Positions 1 to 11,200 of a stretch of DNA of 64,000 bases are shown here, one piece after another. The first letter of the stretch is position 1. Each line of letters opens with the position of its first letter. A model generated the notes under the pieces. That model was given only the letters and a program-made list of their open reading frames with translations, was not told the DNA's origin and ran no database searches. Source of the stretch: Gracilariopsis chorda (lineage: Eukaryota; Rhodophyta; Florideophyceae; Gracilariales; Gracilariaceae); contig NBIV01000143.1 of the NCBI GenBank assembly GCA_003194525.1, positions 62,001 through 126,000 on the forward strand, read 5' to 3'. A program made the translations under genes and the position numbers.

Positions 1-289
1 GTAATGATGGTGAAAGTTGGTGCCGGACTAGATGGTTGAAGCCATCTAATCTTTTCCTTTTACAGTAGACTAGACTAATGAATATTTCAGAGAGGATATT
101 TCTCTGTGAACCTGAAACGCACTCTTTGCCGTAATCGGCCCCTATGCAATACTAAATAATTTGCGTAGGTGAGTGAAAGTTGCGTGGGGTCCAATATGTT
201 ACCCACGCAAGCTTATCATTCGCTCTTTTTCTTCAAACAAATTATCTCTATTGTTAGAGTCCATTACTTCTTGTTCCAATCTCGAAGTA
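1..289. other. No recognisable gene
   Basis: AT-rich sequence with short chance reading frames only. It adjoins the 3' end of the copia RNase H remnant and may be the decayed tail of that element, but no LTR or other boundary is visible. Confidence 0.5.
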
Positions 290-644
290 TCCATTGCTCA
301 ATTTTGTGGTATAACACATCCTTAGTTGCAATTGACGAGTACAATTCGTTAAAAATGTTCTTCGTAAAAATATCAGCTGGTTTGGTTTCGGATATAACAA
401 TAACAACATCGGATATTTATTGGGCATCGTTTGCCTCATGAACAGACGTGATATCTATTAACAACCTTTTCTTGGCCGTCGCGGACGATTTACTTATCAC
501 ACCAAAGAGACTTGTGGAATCGGTAAACATTCTTAACGGGGTGAATTGCTCCAGTATTTGTTCCAGATCATGTTTCAATGTATAGGAGTAGTCAAATGCA
601 TCAGCAAACGCATACACTTCTGCTCCTAGTACCAAGTGGTGCAT
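290..644 (-). pseudogene. Ty1/copia-type RNase H remnant
   Basis: The minus strand encodes the late RNase H part of a Pol polyprotein. The peptide runs through VLGAEVYAFADAFDYSYTL, then TDSTSLFGVISKSS, KKRLLIDI and VHEAND. After an in-frame stop at 417-419 it continues in the same frame with ISETKPADIFTKN. This order (AE-Y-A core, T-D-S, then a 'NPAD..TK'-like end) is the usual C-terminal RNase H signature of copia-superfamily elements. No reverse transcriptase or integrase is attached. It is a short, decayed fragment without visible LTRs. The family call is inference from motif order; the stop codon is seen directly. Confidence 0.6.
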
Positions 645-950
645 TTTACTTATATTTTAAGGAGTGCGAAGGTCGTTGTCGCACAAATCCTAAATTATGT
701 TAGACTTGCGCGAAACATGCGCAATTACACTGTCAAATTGAGAAATATATCAAATCTCTGCCTCAGAAGCATCTAAACACTGTACTATAATGATGCACTC
801 CGACAAAACTGAGAGCGGCATTCTGCCACGAGCAGCGATGCTTGCCGCTGAGTGAGTGTGATTTGTGAAACTTTGCAGGATGTTTCTGCTCGTTGTTGCT
901 AGCAAACGGCCTTCACACCAATAACAGGCTCGGCGCCAAAAGTAACTAAT

Positions 951-1040
951 GAATAGAGTCGCAATTCTCCGCTTGCGCAGTATTAAATAACTATTGAATA
1001 GAGTCGCAATTTTCTTCCTGTGTAGTATTGAGTGGCTTGC
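951..1040. repeat. Two-copy tandem repeat, period 45 bp
   Basis: The string gaatagagtcgcaatt starts at 951 and again at 996. The following 25 to 30 bases are partly similar (cgcagtatt against gtagtattg). Confidence 0.6.
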
Positions 1041-2072
1041 ACTGCGGTCTTATGCATCGATTGCAGTTGCTATTAATGGGTTAGCATTGCATAAATCACT
1101 GCATTTTCAACCAATCTGTTTCTGAGTGGATGGTATTTGTGTAGAGCCGGACACTGAGCGGGACCAGCAGTCAGTATGCCACAGCAGCAATTTCCCTTCA
1201 ATCTTTACTACTTCTGCTCCTGTCGCTTAAGTTTTTGACTGTAAGGAAGCTGTTGCGCCAAGAAAGGATTTTTCACGCGCGTAAAGGGGTTTAAGGGCCT
1301 TCCTTAGGCGAAAAGCCTCTTTCCAATCAAAAACTACCCCGTCATACATCATAAAATTATTATTGTGTAAAGACAAGTAAATCACTCCGGATCCGTTTTT
1401 GGCTTGGTGCGGTAACGGAGGCGCTCCACTCTGTGCTACAGCCAAGATGGAAAAGATGGGTAAGAGACAAAACTGGTAGCTCTTTGCAAAGTGTCATTGC
1501 CTGTGCACTTTCCAACGTAGCACAATGCAAAACCAGTGCAAAGCAGCAGCAGTTGCAGCAACAGCCAATCAGCATCAAGCTTCGCTTTTGGTGCTGCTGA
1601 ATAGTTAAAAGACAGTGCCAATTGCCAGCACAGTACCAGAATTACCCACGTTCAGGGGTACTGCAGCCGCAGCTTTTTAGTGCACATGCGCCTCCCTGGC
1701 AACGTATACCCCTGGGTATCGTTACTAAACTTTTCAAAAGCAGAAACGGCCCTCGGCCCCAAGCAGCGCTGAGGTGCTGAGTAAGAGTGAAGTCGGGGTT
1801 CTGCAGGCCGTTCCCTTCTAGATCTCTCGCAAATGGGCTGCAGATCATTAATAGCCGCAGAGCCGAGAGTGAGAATAGAAATGAGATGCAATTGACTGCC
1901 CGCACGTAGGTGAGTGGCTTGCAGTGCAGTCGACTTTGTTAGTAGAGTGAATTGCAATTGACCGTTACTGCGAAAATATCTGCAGTACCATCCAATCTGC
2001 CGCTGAGTTGCTGGCACTCGTGTAGTGCCAGCAACGCAGCAGCCAAAGCAGTCAGCATGCCGCAGAAGCCAG
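1019..2072 (+). repeat. Diverged direct repeat pair (1019-1190 and 1904-2072)
   Basis: Both blocks begin with gagtggcttgca and run through a similar 'ccaatctg ... ctgagt' segment. They end with 'cagtcag(t/c)atgcc(a/g)cag'. Spacing is about 885 bp. The blocks are clearly diverged, with small indels, so the duplication is old. They could be LTR or other terminal repeats of a decayed element, but the sequence between them carries no recognisable coding region. Confidence 0.45.
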
Positions 2073-2260
2073 TAAGGGAAAGTGCAAGCGTGCTTATTGG
2101 CGCAACGTCTCTCTTAAATCAACAATTATTCCCTCATACGCTTACAAATCTCTGTATAGAAGAGACAAGGAAGAGCAGCTTTTTGCTGCAGTGGAGATGT
2201 GACATAAAGCGGTGGAAAGAAAGGAAGGGTAGAGGAAACAAAAGCACAAAAGCAAGTTGC

Positions 2261-4405
2261 TTAATTTAAACAAAGAAAAGCACATAGAATATGATTATGT
2301 TTGCGGGGGCATGCAGAACTGAATGGCGTCAAGCAGCACTGGGTTGAGATGAACACAGCCATGGGATGAATGGTTTGTACATTTCCGGATGTAAATTGTG
2401 GGTCATGCAGAAGCAGCACATGATCATTCCTCCGAACGCGCGAAAATGCCACATACAACTGACTGGCGCAGAAAACATTGGATTGCACATCCAGAACCAA
2501 ATCATCCAAGGTATTTCTCTCTACTTTGTGAACATTTGGTGCAAACGCGAGACGAATGGGGAACTTCCTTCGAATTATGCAAGTGTCTGCGAAAGAAAAC
2601 TCGAAGTCGATACGATGCAGGAGCTATTGTTCCAGCACCAATCTACTATCGCCAAATTGAGCCACCTGCATGGTATACTGATCGACACGCACGACAACTA
2701 AGAGCTTTCTGTTGACAACAGCAGGAGGCAGCATGTTCTGAATTACCATAACTGGCACACCGATCTTCAAGTCCAAGTTATGAGGCAATACTCCAGTAGG
2801 CGCATACTGATATGCAAACTCGGGAACGATAGTACTGGCGATGTAGGAGCCAAATTTCTGTCCAAGATCAGGTTTTACACTCGTCACTGATGGAAGAGTG
2901 AATCGCTCATCATGAAACATATCGAGCGCTGCAGCATTGTGTTCGTCGACCAAATCCTTTGTGGACGCAATGAGCATTTTGCTGAGATCCACATCCTCCT
3001 TGCGTCGTGTTGCGAGCCCCTTCCACAGGAATTGGTAAGCAGTTTTCATGCCCCCGGTAGATCTGAGTGGTAGTAGAGCGTTGTTGAATATTTTGTTGCG
3101 TGCAATAAAACGTAAGAGCGACGCAAATTCCGAATCATCAGCTTGGCGTACTTGTATGGTGAGGTATAGCACTTGAACAGAGCCCAATGTTTACAGATTA
3201 CTCTAACATGGAAACTCGTTGAGAATGTTTGTGTATACCCGTCTTACTTTTCCACTTCGCTCAGCCTCCATATATACTTGCAGCACAACTGGAAGCAGCT
3301 GGGAAAGGTTGCAGCGTAGAACAATCATCAAGTCCAAAAACCAAGGCGGTTTTTTCATTCCACTGCAGCAAAGATATTTGAGCAACGCATCCATGGCTTC
3401 AGAAAGCTTTCTTGAAATCATAGACACCTGATCCAAGATGAGCAATTGTATATCGCGAAGCAGTTCCGCAAGTTGAGAACGTGGACCGTATCTGGACAAA
3501 CTAGCTGTACTGCTGCTTGTGCTGTTCTTATCTGCGAAATCTGAGTCCGAACAGGTTGTGCAAAGTGCGAACACTATCCTAAAACGATGGTGCAATGCCC
3601 ATTGTAGCCGTCATTTCGTCGAGCATGCCTTCTTACATGGTAGTGTCGCGGAGGAGGTTAAGCATGTATATCTTCCCAGTGCCTGCGGATCCCTGCACAA
3701 ACAACACCTTCCCTGGAGTGCTTGGTCGCTCTTGCAACACTTTTATTTGATACGATGTGGAAATAACGGTTTCAACCACGTGTAAACCACTTGTCTTTGG
3801 TGAGGTTTTAAGCTCGCGTACTGTGAATGCATCGTGGACGCATTTCGCACCAGGCGCGCCTTTCGAGTTATTGTAGCATGATGTGTCTCAGAATATGCTC
3901 CACCATCTTTTTGTATGTGCTGCAAGAAGGAGCTGTGATCGCAAAGCAGTCGTCAACCGTGCCGTTCTGAGATCTGCCCCACACGTCAATACAATTTTTG
4001 CTTTCGTTGCTGATCATCACCTTTATTTATGTCCCTACATAGCGTCTTATAGTTCTCGACGACCATTTTCTCTCAGTCTGCACTTTTCTATTATTGATGA
4101 AAAACCAGACGTCGTAGCTGCTCGGGCGTGCTGTAGGTCTGCACTGCTTCTTAAAACGCAATATCAAACTCTATTCTGTCTGCGAGCAGTCCGCTTGCAA
4201 TCACTGCCTCACGGTATGTGTAGTACTGCTGTAAATTGGAATTTCTTGCGTTCTCATAAGATCTCAAACCATGATTTATGAGCAAGAAGCGAGGAGCAAA
4301 GAGCTTAATGTAGGACGGTGAAACACCTCCGATAATCGCCACGCACTGTTCGTCTTCCGTGCGCTCTACAACGTATATGGGAGGGTCGAAGTCGTCTGTG
4401 TGCAC
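2261..4405 (-). pseudogene. Helitron PIF1-like helicase domain, degenerate
   Basis: Successive minus-strand segments reproduce a Helitron helicase. The entry segment (4405-4151) has TYREAVIASGLLAD. The P-loop GSAGTGKIY (about 3665-3700) carries Ile where the Walker A Thr/Ser should be. The Walker B region (3595-3203) reads LLILDQVSMIS, with Gln in place of the catalytic Glu of the usual D-E. A later segment (3187-2624) contains LPHNLDLKIGVPVMVIQN. The final segment (2509-2261) carries the motif VI-like QLYVAFSRVRR. These lie in at least three reading frames with stops between them, so no functional helicase can be made. Family assignment is confident; exact ends are not. Confidence 0.75.
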
Positions 4406-4907
4406 CTAAGTGCTGGGTCTTTGGTGTTCATTAGGCACATGGGCCAGAAGAGTGCGATAGAAACGCTTCTTTTTTAAATTACGAAAGGTAGTCGAGGTTT
4501 GCATATGCTTTAGTCCTTGCAAAGTATCTATCCAGCATAGACGGCTGCGATGCGGAATGGATCTGATTTGGACCTCTCAGCAGAAACTTTCGTTCTCCCT
4601 CCAAGTAAATGGCCAGTCGCTCTACTTCAGGTATGATGTGCACATGGCTAAACTAGAAAAGTTTCCAAGCTGCGTGGACAGCGCCCACCACATGCGCAAG
4701 AATCTATGCACCAGTGTCATTCTGCACATACGGCTCTTGCTGTTGCTGGTTCTGCGCCCATGTATCATTAGCAATACTCACGTTTGGCACCACCTTCTCA
4801 GCCTTGGACTGCATAAACGCGTACTCCGTCAGATAGGCCACTGCTCCCCCTCTTTGCGTTCATTTTACGTTGATATGGGAGCGGTACTTCTTGGTCAAAG
4901 TTGGGTC

Positions 4908-5553
4908 TTACAGCACAATCTTGAGGTCCTCTACCCTTTTTCTGCGGTAGATCACGCGATTTTTACCTTTTCTGATGAGAGTCTCTGGCAGGAACATGTT
5001 GCGCGCGATTTCGGCAGTTAGAGATGTTCCATTGCCTGTTCGTGGACCGAATAAGGCCACAAAACACTTCTTTCTCACCGAGGAGGAGCAATTCTGCACT
5101 AATCAGCTGGTCGATCACAAAAAGCTCTTCAATCACGCCCCTCTTGGGCCACACGACGATATAGTGATGAGGCATAATGCGCTCTTGGAACTCGACCTTT
5201 GATGCAAGCCCCGACCATTCCATTCCAAAGATCTGATACCAGTTCTTCTCCAACTCCTTCATAAAGTCGCTGGCTTACTGCTTGTACTACATTGCAATTG
5301 GATCCAGTCTATCAAAAAATCCAGGGCAGTTATTCTGTGCAGTAAATGCGCTATGACTGCTGGTTTGTATTCCAAGACACTGGATGCCCTCTCTCCAGAT
5401 TTTCATGTTGATAGTAATAAAGAGAGAAGACGGTCCTCTCCATACCACTACCGCCAGTACATCCATGCGCTTGTTCTTACAGTATGCTGCCAAATTGACC
5501 GATATATCGGGCAGAGAGGTGGGTCCTATTTGTGCAAACTGAGATGGTGGCAC
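4908..5553 (-). pseudogene. Helitron Rep (HUH nuclease) domain, degenerate
   Basis: The minus strand first gives GPSSLFITINMKIW, matching the segment before the Rep motifs in Helitrons. It then gives VEFQERIMPHHYIVVWPKR, followed by DQLISAELL. The HUH motif of Helitron Rep proteins is normally of the form P-H-x-H. Here the second metal-binding His appears to be Tyr (PHHY), although a shifted His pair is possible. The segments at 5553-5287 and 5262-4963 are separated by a stop. The pieces fit the start of a Rep-helicase whose helicase follows downstream at 4405-2261. Confidence 0.6.
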
Positions 5554-6570
5554 GTGACCTATTTTCTGTTGTGTCTGCTGGATCTCTTGCTCTTGTACCA
5601 GCGTGCCTGTTGTTTTCTTTCCAGAAAACGCAGTTGCACTCTCTCAATGATTTTGTGGGTGCAGAACATTCACATCTGCATCAACGGCCTACTTTTCAGA
5701 AAGATGTTATGTCAGTACAGTCTTCGTAGTGTGTTCTCAGCCCAAATGTGGTCTCGGATCTTTCGTTTGTTGACGCTGGGATCTGAGCCTTGCTCTGTAG
5801 CTTTTCGTGCATCCAGAAACAGGCCTATGTCAAACTGTTCGTGCTGGTCGCCATACGCGTAGAGAAAAGGGAAAGTGCCTTTCTCTGCAACCTTGAATGA
5901 CGGTTATTTAGATGTCAAGACCGCACTTGCACATTATTTGTGATATCTGCATTCCATCTTGATCCAGTAGTGGCTGCAGCTTCACCAGCTCTAGCAGCAC
6001 CTGTAACTATGGCAAGGCGTGCCTCTATTTTAAGCTTCCTTTTATCAAGTGCATTACTTGAGAATGAACACATTATAGGCCAGTCGGATCTACCACCAAC
6101 GTTTTTATACTGTTTGGTCCACCACCAGGTGCATTATAAAGAAGAGGATCTGCACTGGCATGAGTGGCACTAACTGTGGCAGCTCGGGGTATTTTGTACC
6201 CATGTAAGACTACTTTTTATTCCACTGCTTGCACGCTGATATCTATGGCAGTCTCTGCATTCTATTGTTGTTGGTGTTGCATGCTAAGCATGAATCAGTA
6301 CCAATCGTGCACCACGTCTGGCTTTAGCTGGATCACATCGTACAGATTGAGAATGATGTCTCATACGCTGATTTCTTGAATAAACACGCGCAGAGTGGCA
6401 TGCACATACTGAGATGGATCCAAGGAAGGCAAACGGGTACCCGAAACCACTCTGAAGCGCGTATTGTTTTGGTACTGCGTGAAGAGAGCAAGAAACTGCA
6501 TTACCGTCAAGTCGCAGAAAAGAAGGATTGCCCCAGTCGCATACGGAATATCCAAGAACGGTTGCGTTTT
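5554..6570 (-). pseudogene. Probable N-terminal part of the Helitron protein
   Basis: The minus strand carries broken reading segments continuing upstream of the Rep domain, for example YATGAILLFCDLTVMQF and RVVSGTRLPSLDPSQY near 6540-6380. They contain no motif I can name with certainty. Position and strand fit the poorly conserved region before the Rep domain of Helitron proteins. No plus-strand gene is supported here. Confidence 0.35.
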
Positions 6571-6577
6571 TGCAAAG

Positions 6578-6844
6578 TGTGACGAAGTAGTGGGTACTAT
6601 AAGCTAGAGTAGCACTTTAGCGTCACTACACTACCTTCGCGTGACACTACAAGCTAGAACACGCCACGTAGCTCATTACTCTTGCTACAAGCCCTCATCG
6701 AGGAGCAATATAAGGAGAGGCACAGGCTGGACAGCTCCTCCTCAGAGCTCCTGAGCCAGTCAAAAAACCTTGACAACCAATTGATTATCTCATCCTCTCC
6801 GTTCTACACGGATATATATCTCTGTATTACACGACTGTACTACA
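6578..6844 (+). repeat. Gypsy-1 5' LTR
   Basis: 267 bp, starting tgtgacgaag and ending gtactaca. It contains a TATA-like gagcaatataag (about 6700-6711) and another TATA-like gatatatatc further on, so it plausibly drives element transcription. The target duplication CAAAG lies directly before it. Confidence 0.95.
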
Positions 6845-6858
6845 TTTGGTAGCATCAG
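6845..6858 (+). other. Gypsy-1 primer binding site
   Basis: Directly after the LTR the sequence reads tttggtagcatc. From TGG on it is complementary to a tRNA 3' end GAUGCUACCA. Gypsy-2 has the same tttggtagcatc at 55444. The implied U at tRNA position 72 would pair with A1, a hallmark of eukaryotic initiator tRNA, so priming by initiator tRNA-Met is a reasonable inference. Confidence 0.75.
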
Positions 6859-6912
6859 CTTTCGTTCCTCTCCGCTGGAACTCAATCATACCACTAACCC
6901 TGTATTGTCGTC

Positions 6913-8189
6913 ATGCCGCTGGCCTGTCAATCCAAACTCGGTCGACGGGTTGCCACTCCAATCCCGCCGTCTCAAACCGCCTCTCCTCGATGTTCCGGTT
7001 CTCAGCCCGCAGTGCGGACGCCGACTCCAGCCGTCCATTCGCACGTGTCACTAGCAGTGTGCACACCGCCTCCCTCCCAACAACCGGACCTTGTTACCAC
7101 TCCAAACCAGATCGCACCCACCAATTCAGGAAACACAGACGCCGTCGAACTGCTTTCGAATCATTTAGCCTCAGAACCCTCTCCCACAGACCTGCTCTTG
7201 ATGATCAAAGAGCAGCAAACTACGTTGTCTATGATTATATCCCAGCTACAAACCTTGCAGAACCGCCTCGACGTGTCGGCCAGGCTCCCATACCCCCCAC
7301 CCGTCACCACCAGAGATCCCATGAACAACGTAGCGCCGCATATCTCGACCGCGTCTGGCCCCACAACCTCCCTTCTACAGGTTCTAAAGTCCTCTAACTT
7401 TTCTACCTACCACAGGCGCGACAACGAGCGAACGTCGATCAAAGTCCGCTCCTTCGTATCGACCGTCCGAAAGCTTACAAGTCTCTGTCCTTCCATCGAC
7501 GACGCTCAGGAGGTGCATATCGTCTCCTGCCTACTAGGGGACAACGCAGATCACTGGGACTCTCGTGCGACGCGCAAAGGCACGATCTTTAACACTCTCG
7601 ACGAGGTGCAGACTGCAAAGCTCTCTGAATTTGTTCCCGCGACCGAGACGGCGCTTGCGCGAGTCCAGCTCATACGCTTGCGATTCAATGAGAGCTCCCT
7701 CGAGAGTCACATCACGAAGTTCCGGAACTCGTAGATATCCGCAACACCCCAGTCACTAAAGAATTTACGTTCTTCCAGCTCAGTCTCCCTGTTCTCTTCA
7801 AGAAGAAGCTTTCCGTCCGCTTCCCCGATAGAAGACCTCCGAATATGGCCGGGGTGTACAACTTCGTACGAACGGTCCACATCTCCGAGAAGTGGAACGA
7901 AGGATATCCGCCATCGTCTACATCTTCCGCCCGATCCAGACAGGGAAAGAACAAAGACCGCACTGCGAAATCAACCTTGGATAAATCTACCGACCCATCA
8001 CTGATCGGCAAGGAACTACGCGCCGATTGCTGGGGTCTCGCCGACGTTCGCAATCCTTTAGAGAATCGTATCTATCGCGCCCACGACCGCTGCATGAAGT
8101 GTGGTAAAGGCCCTTGGAGCGATCCAAGCCACCCCTGCCGACTTAACGTCAGCACTGCCTCCGGGTTGAAGAGTCGCACGAAAAACTAA
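6913..8189 (+). pseudogene. Gypsy-1 Gag, disrupted by a one-base frameshift
   Basis: Gag forms the particle that packages retrotransposon RNA. The first 273 codons (6913-7734) hold a Pro/Ser/Thr-rich N-terminus, a short coiled-coil-like segment (EQQTTLSMIISQLQTLQNRL) and the conserved gag core (VRSFVSTVRKL, HWDSRATRKGT, ESHITKF). The frame then hits TAG. Comparison with gypsy-2, which continues FRELVDICHTPV at this point, shows that a single base is missing near 7720-7730. The homologous reading resumes in the next frame and runs to TAA at 8187-8189. The C-terminal part holds a zinc-knuckle-like CMKCGKGPWSDPSHPC (CX2CX9HXC, not the usual CX2CX4HX4C). The next gene, pol, is in the -1 frame relative to this C-terminal frame. 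Confidence 0.85.
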
Positions 8190-8272
8190 GCACGCCGCAC
8201 ACCAGTGCGGCTCCTCTCGGCGCTCGATCGCTCCCCACTCTTTCCGCCATCGACGCCACCCCCGTCGGCGAG

Positions 8273-11200
8273 ATGATGTACAACGGTTCCCTCAACGGCC
8301 ACCCAGTTGCCTTCCATCTCGATCCAGGTGCCTCTCACGCCTTCATCTCGCCTGACACCGCACGTTTGTGCAATCTCTTCCTGAAACCTTCCGACTACTC
8401 TCTCACAGAACTTGGCAGCGACACCACGGTGCCTGTACACTCTCAAGCACACACTACGATCGCTCTACATGACGCCCTAGCCCCAGTCACTGTCTACGTC
8501 ATCGACATGAAGGACAAAGACAACGGGCTTCCACTCGTCACCGTCGGTCGTCAATGGCTCCGACAGGTTCGACCATACGTCGAATGGTCCTCGTACAGCC
8601 TGACCATCAAGCGAGCCGATGGTTCTCTTATGAAAGTGCTGCGACGAAGCCAGTCTACCTCGACGAAGCCATTTGACAAACCCACGGTCCCGACGATCAC
8701 CTACAAGCGCATGCGCCGCATTGTGAAGAAGCATTCCTGCGAACTCTACGCGCTACGCCTCCCCCCTTCCACGTCCGTCGAATGCCACACCGAGCTGGCA
8801 TCCATCGTTGACGAATTCGACGACGTCTTCAAGGAAGAGCTACCGTACGAGCTCCCTCCGCAGCGCGAACAAGACTTCGAGATCAACCTCCGCCCTGGTG
8901 AACCACCTCCCGTTCGACCTGTTATCCGCCTCTCAGCTCAAGAGCTCACTCTCCTCCGCAACACCTTGGATGAACTCCTCCGCAAGGGTCTCATCCGCCC
9001 CTCCTCCTCCCCGTTTGGTGCTCCCGTGTTCTTCGTCAAGAAGAAGTCCGGCCAACTCCGAATGGTCTGCGACTATCGCGCGCTAAACCGAATCACGGTT
9101 CCGGACGCCATGCCTCTCCCGCTCATCGATGAGGCTCTGGACCAGGTTGCAGGAGCTACCATCTTCTCCCAGATAGACCTCGTTGGGGCCTATCACCAGA
9201 TGCGAATCAAGGACGAAGACTGTCACAAGACCGCGATCCGAACCCGCTTTGGATCCTTCGAGTGGCGCGTACTGTGCTTCGGGCTATGCAACGCTCCCGG
9301 AGCTTTCTCTCGTTTCATCTCTACCGCACTTCGCCACTTGAATAAACAATGCCTGGTCCTGTATATCGACGACATCCTCGTGTACAGTCATTCTATCGAG
9401 GAACACAAACAACACCTCCACCAGGTACTATCCGCCCTACGCAAGCACCAACTCTACGCGAAACTGAGTAAGTGCGCGTTTGGGGTAACAGAAGTAGACT
9501 TTCTGGGATTCAAGGTCTCCGACAAGGGCGTTTCCACCCAGGAGCGCCTCGTCACTTCTGTTCGCGACTGGCCTATACCGAGGACTCTGAAGCACATCCA
9601 GCAGTTTATCGGCTTGGCCAACTTCTACCGTCGCTTCGTGAAGGGCTACGCAGCGATCGTACAGCCGCTCACGGACTTGCTCCGCTCTCACCACTTTGAG
9701 TGGACGCCCCTGCTGCAGTCCGCGTTTGACGCTATCAAACTGGCGCTAACTTCCGTGCCTGTGCTCGCTCACCCCGACCCAGACAAGCCTTTCGTCCTCG
9801 CCACCGACGCCTCTAAGCACGCAGTTGGGGCAACGCTCTCACAGGATGGACATCCTATCGCCTACTTATCCCATATACTCTCACCGGCAGAGACCAATTT
9901 GGACACTGGCGACCAAGAGTTGCTGGCAGTCATGATCGCTCTTCGTGTATGGGGTCCGTACCTTCGCGGGTGCAGCTTCATCCTGAATACGGACCATGGT
10001 CCCATCCGCTACCTGCAATCGAAGGCGAAGCTCACTGGACGCCAGTGTCGCTGGCTTGACGAGATCCAGGAGCATACCTTCGACGTCCACCACCTCCCGG
10101 GTAAGCGAAATGTGGTCCCCGACGCGCTAAGCCGAAGACCGGACCACACTCCATATCTCCGCTCACTCAAGATCCACCTTCCCGACCTCCACCCTCGCGT
10201 CCGTGCTCTCTATGCAACGGATCCGCTCGCTTGCCATGTATTGGCTAGCCTCACACCTCACACATACACTCCCCAAACAGCGAGACGCCGCCCTCCCCCC
10301 AACCTTACCGTCCACAATGACCTCATCTACTGGACAGGAACCGGCTCCCTTCGTCTGTACATCCCTCTCGGGGCTGTGCGCGACGAACTCACTCGCTACT
10401 TCCATGGAGTTGGCCACACTGGAGCTGACAAGACTTACTTTTCCGCCGCTCGCACGGTCTACTGGCCACATATGTACCGCGACATCCTCCGCTTCGTGCG
10501 CACCTGCCGCGAATGCCAGTCCAACAAAGCCGTCTGCAAGCCACCACAGGGACTACTCCAGCCGCTCCCTATCCCGAACCGCTGCTGGGAGGTCGTGAAT
10601 TTTGACTTCTTAACCGAGCTTCCCGTCTCGAGCAACGGCTTCGATGCGATCCTTGTCATCGTCGACAAGCTGTCGAAGCAATCTATCTGTATCCCTACCA
10701 GGAAGACAGCAACCGCCCAGGACACCGCTCTTCTCTTTGATCTGCACCTGTTCTCGAAGCATGGCGTCCCGCACACCCTCGTGTCGGACCGAGATCCGAA
10801 GGTCAAATCGCGATTCTGGAAGACATTGACGCAACTGCTGAATGTTTGCAACAACACCTCTACCGCTAACCACCCCGAGACCGATGGGCAATCCGAGAAC
10901 CTCATCCGCACGCTGTCCGCCATGCTCCGCTCCTCGATCCAATCCGCTCCCGCCGACTGGCACACCATCCTTCCAACTTTGGAATTCGAGTACAACAGTT
11001 CCCGCCACAGCAGCACCCGTCTTTTGCCATTCGAAGTCGCCCTCGGCTACAATCCCCACACTCCTATCACCCGCGCTCTCGAGCACTGCACCAAGCGTTC
11101 GCAGTCGGCGGCCGACTACGTCGAGAAAAGACAGGCGATGGTTGCGCTCGCACGCGAACACCTTGCGAAAGCCCGATCCGACCAGAAGCACTACGCTGAT

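Larger units (their letters stand above)
645..2260. other. Gene-free, repeat-bearing spacer
   Basis: No plausible protein was recognised on either strand. The stretch holds a 45-bp tandem duplication (951-1040) and a pair of diverged direct repeats (about 1019-1190 and 1904-2072). It lies beyond the 3' end of the minus-strand Helitron helicase, so part of it could be Helitron 3' sequence. I found no convincing CTRR terminus with a preceding hairpin. Confidence 0.5.
2261..6570 (-). mobile_element. Decayed autonomous Helitron (Rep-helicase)
   Basis: Read on the minus strand, this region gives in the correct order a Helitron-type N-terminal part, a rolling-circle Rep domain and a PIF1-like helicase, broken by many stops and frameshifts. 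Helitrons are rolling-circle DNA transposons whose single large protein nicks and unwinds DNA. Gypsy-1 sits at the upstream edge (6578), and no clear continuation of the Helitron was found beyond it. Neither the 5' TC end nor the 3' CTRR hairpin end was identified, so the borders given are those of the coding remnant. Confidence 0.7.
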
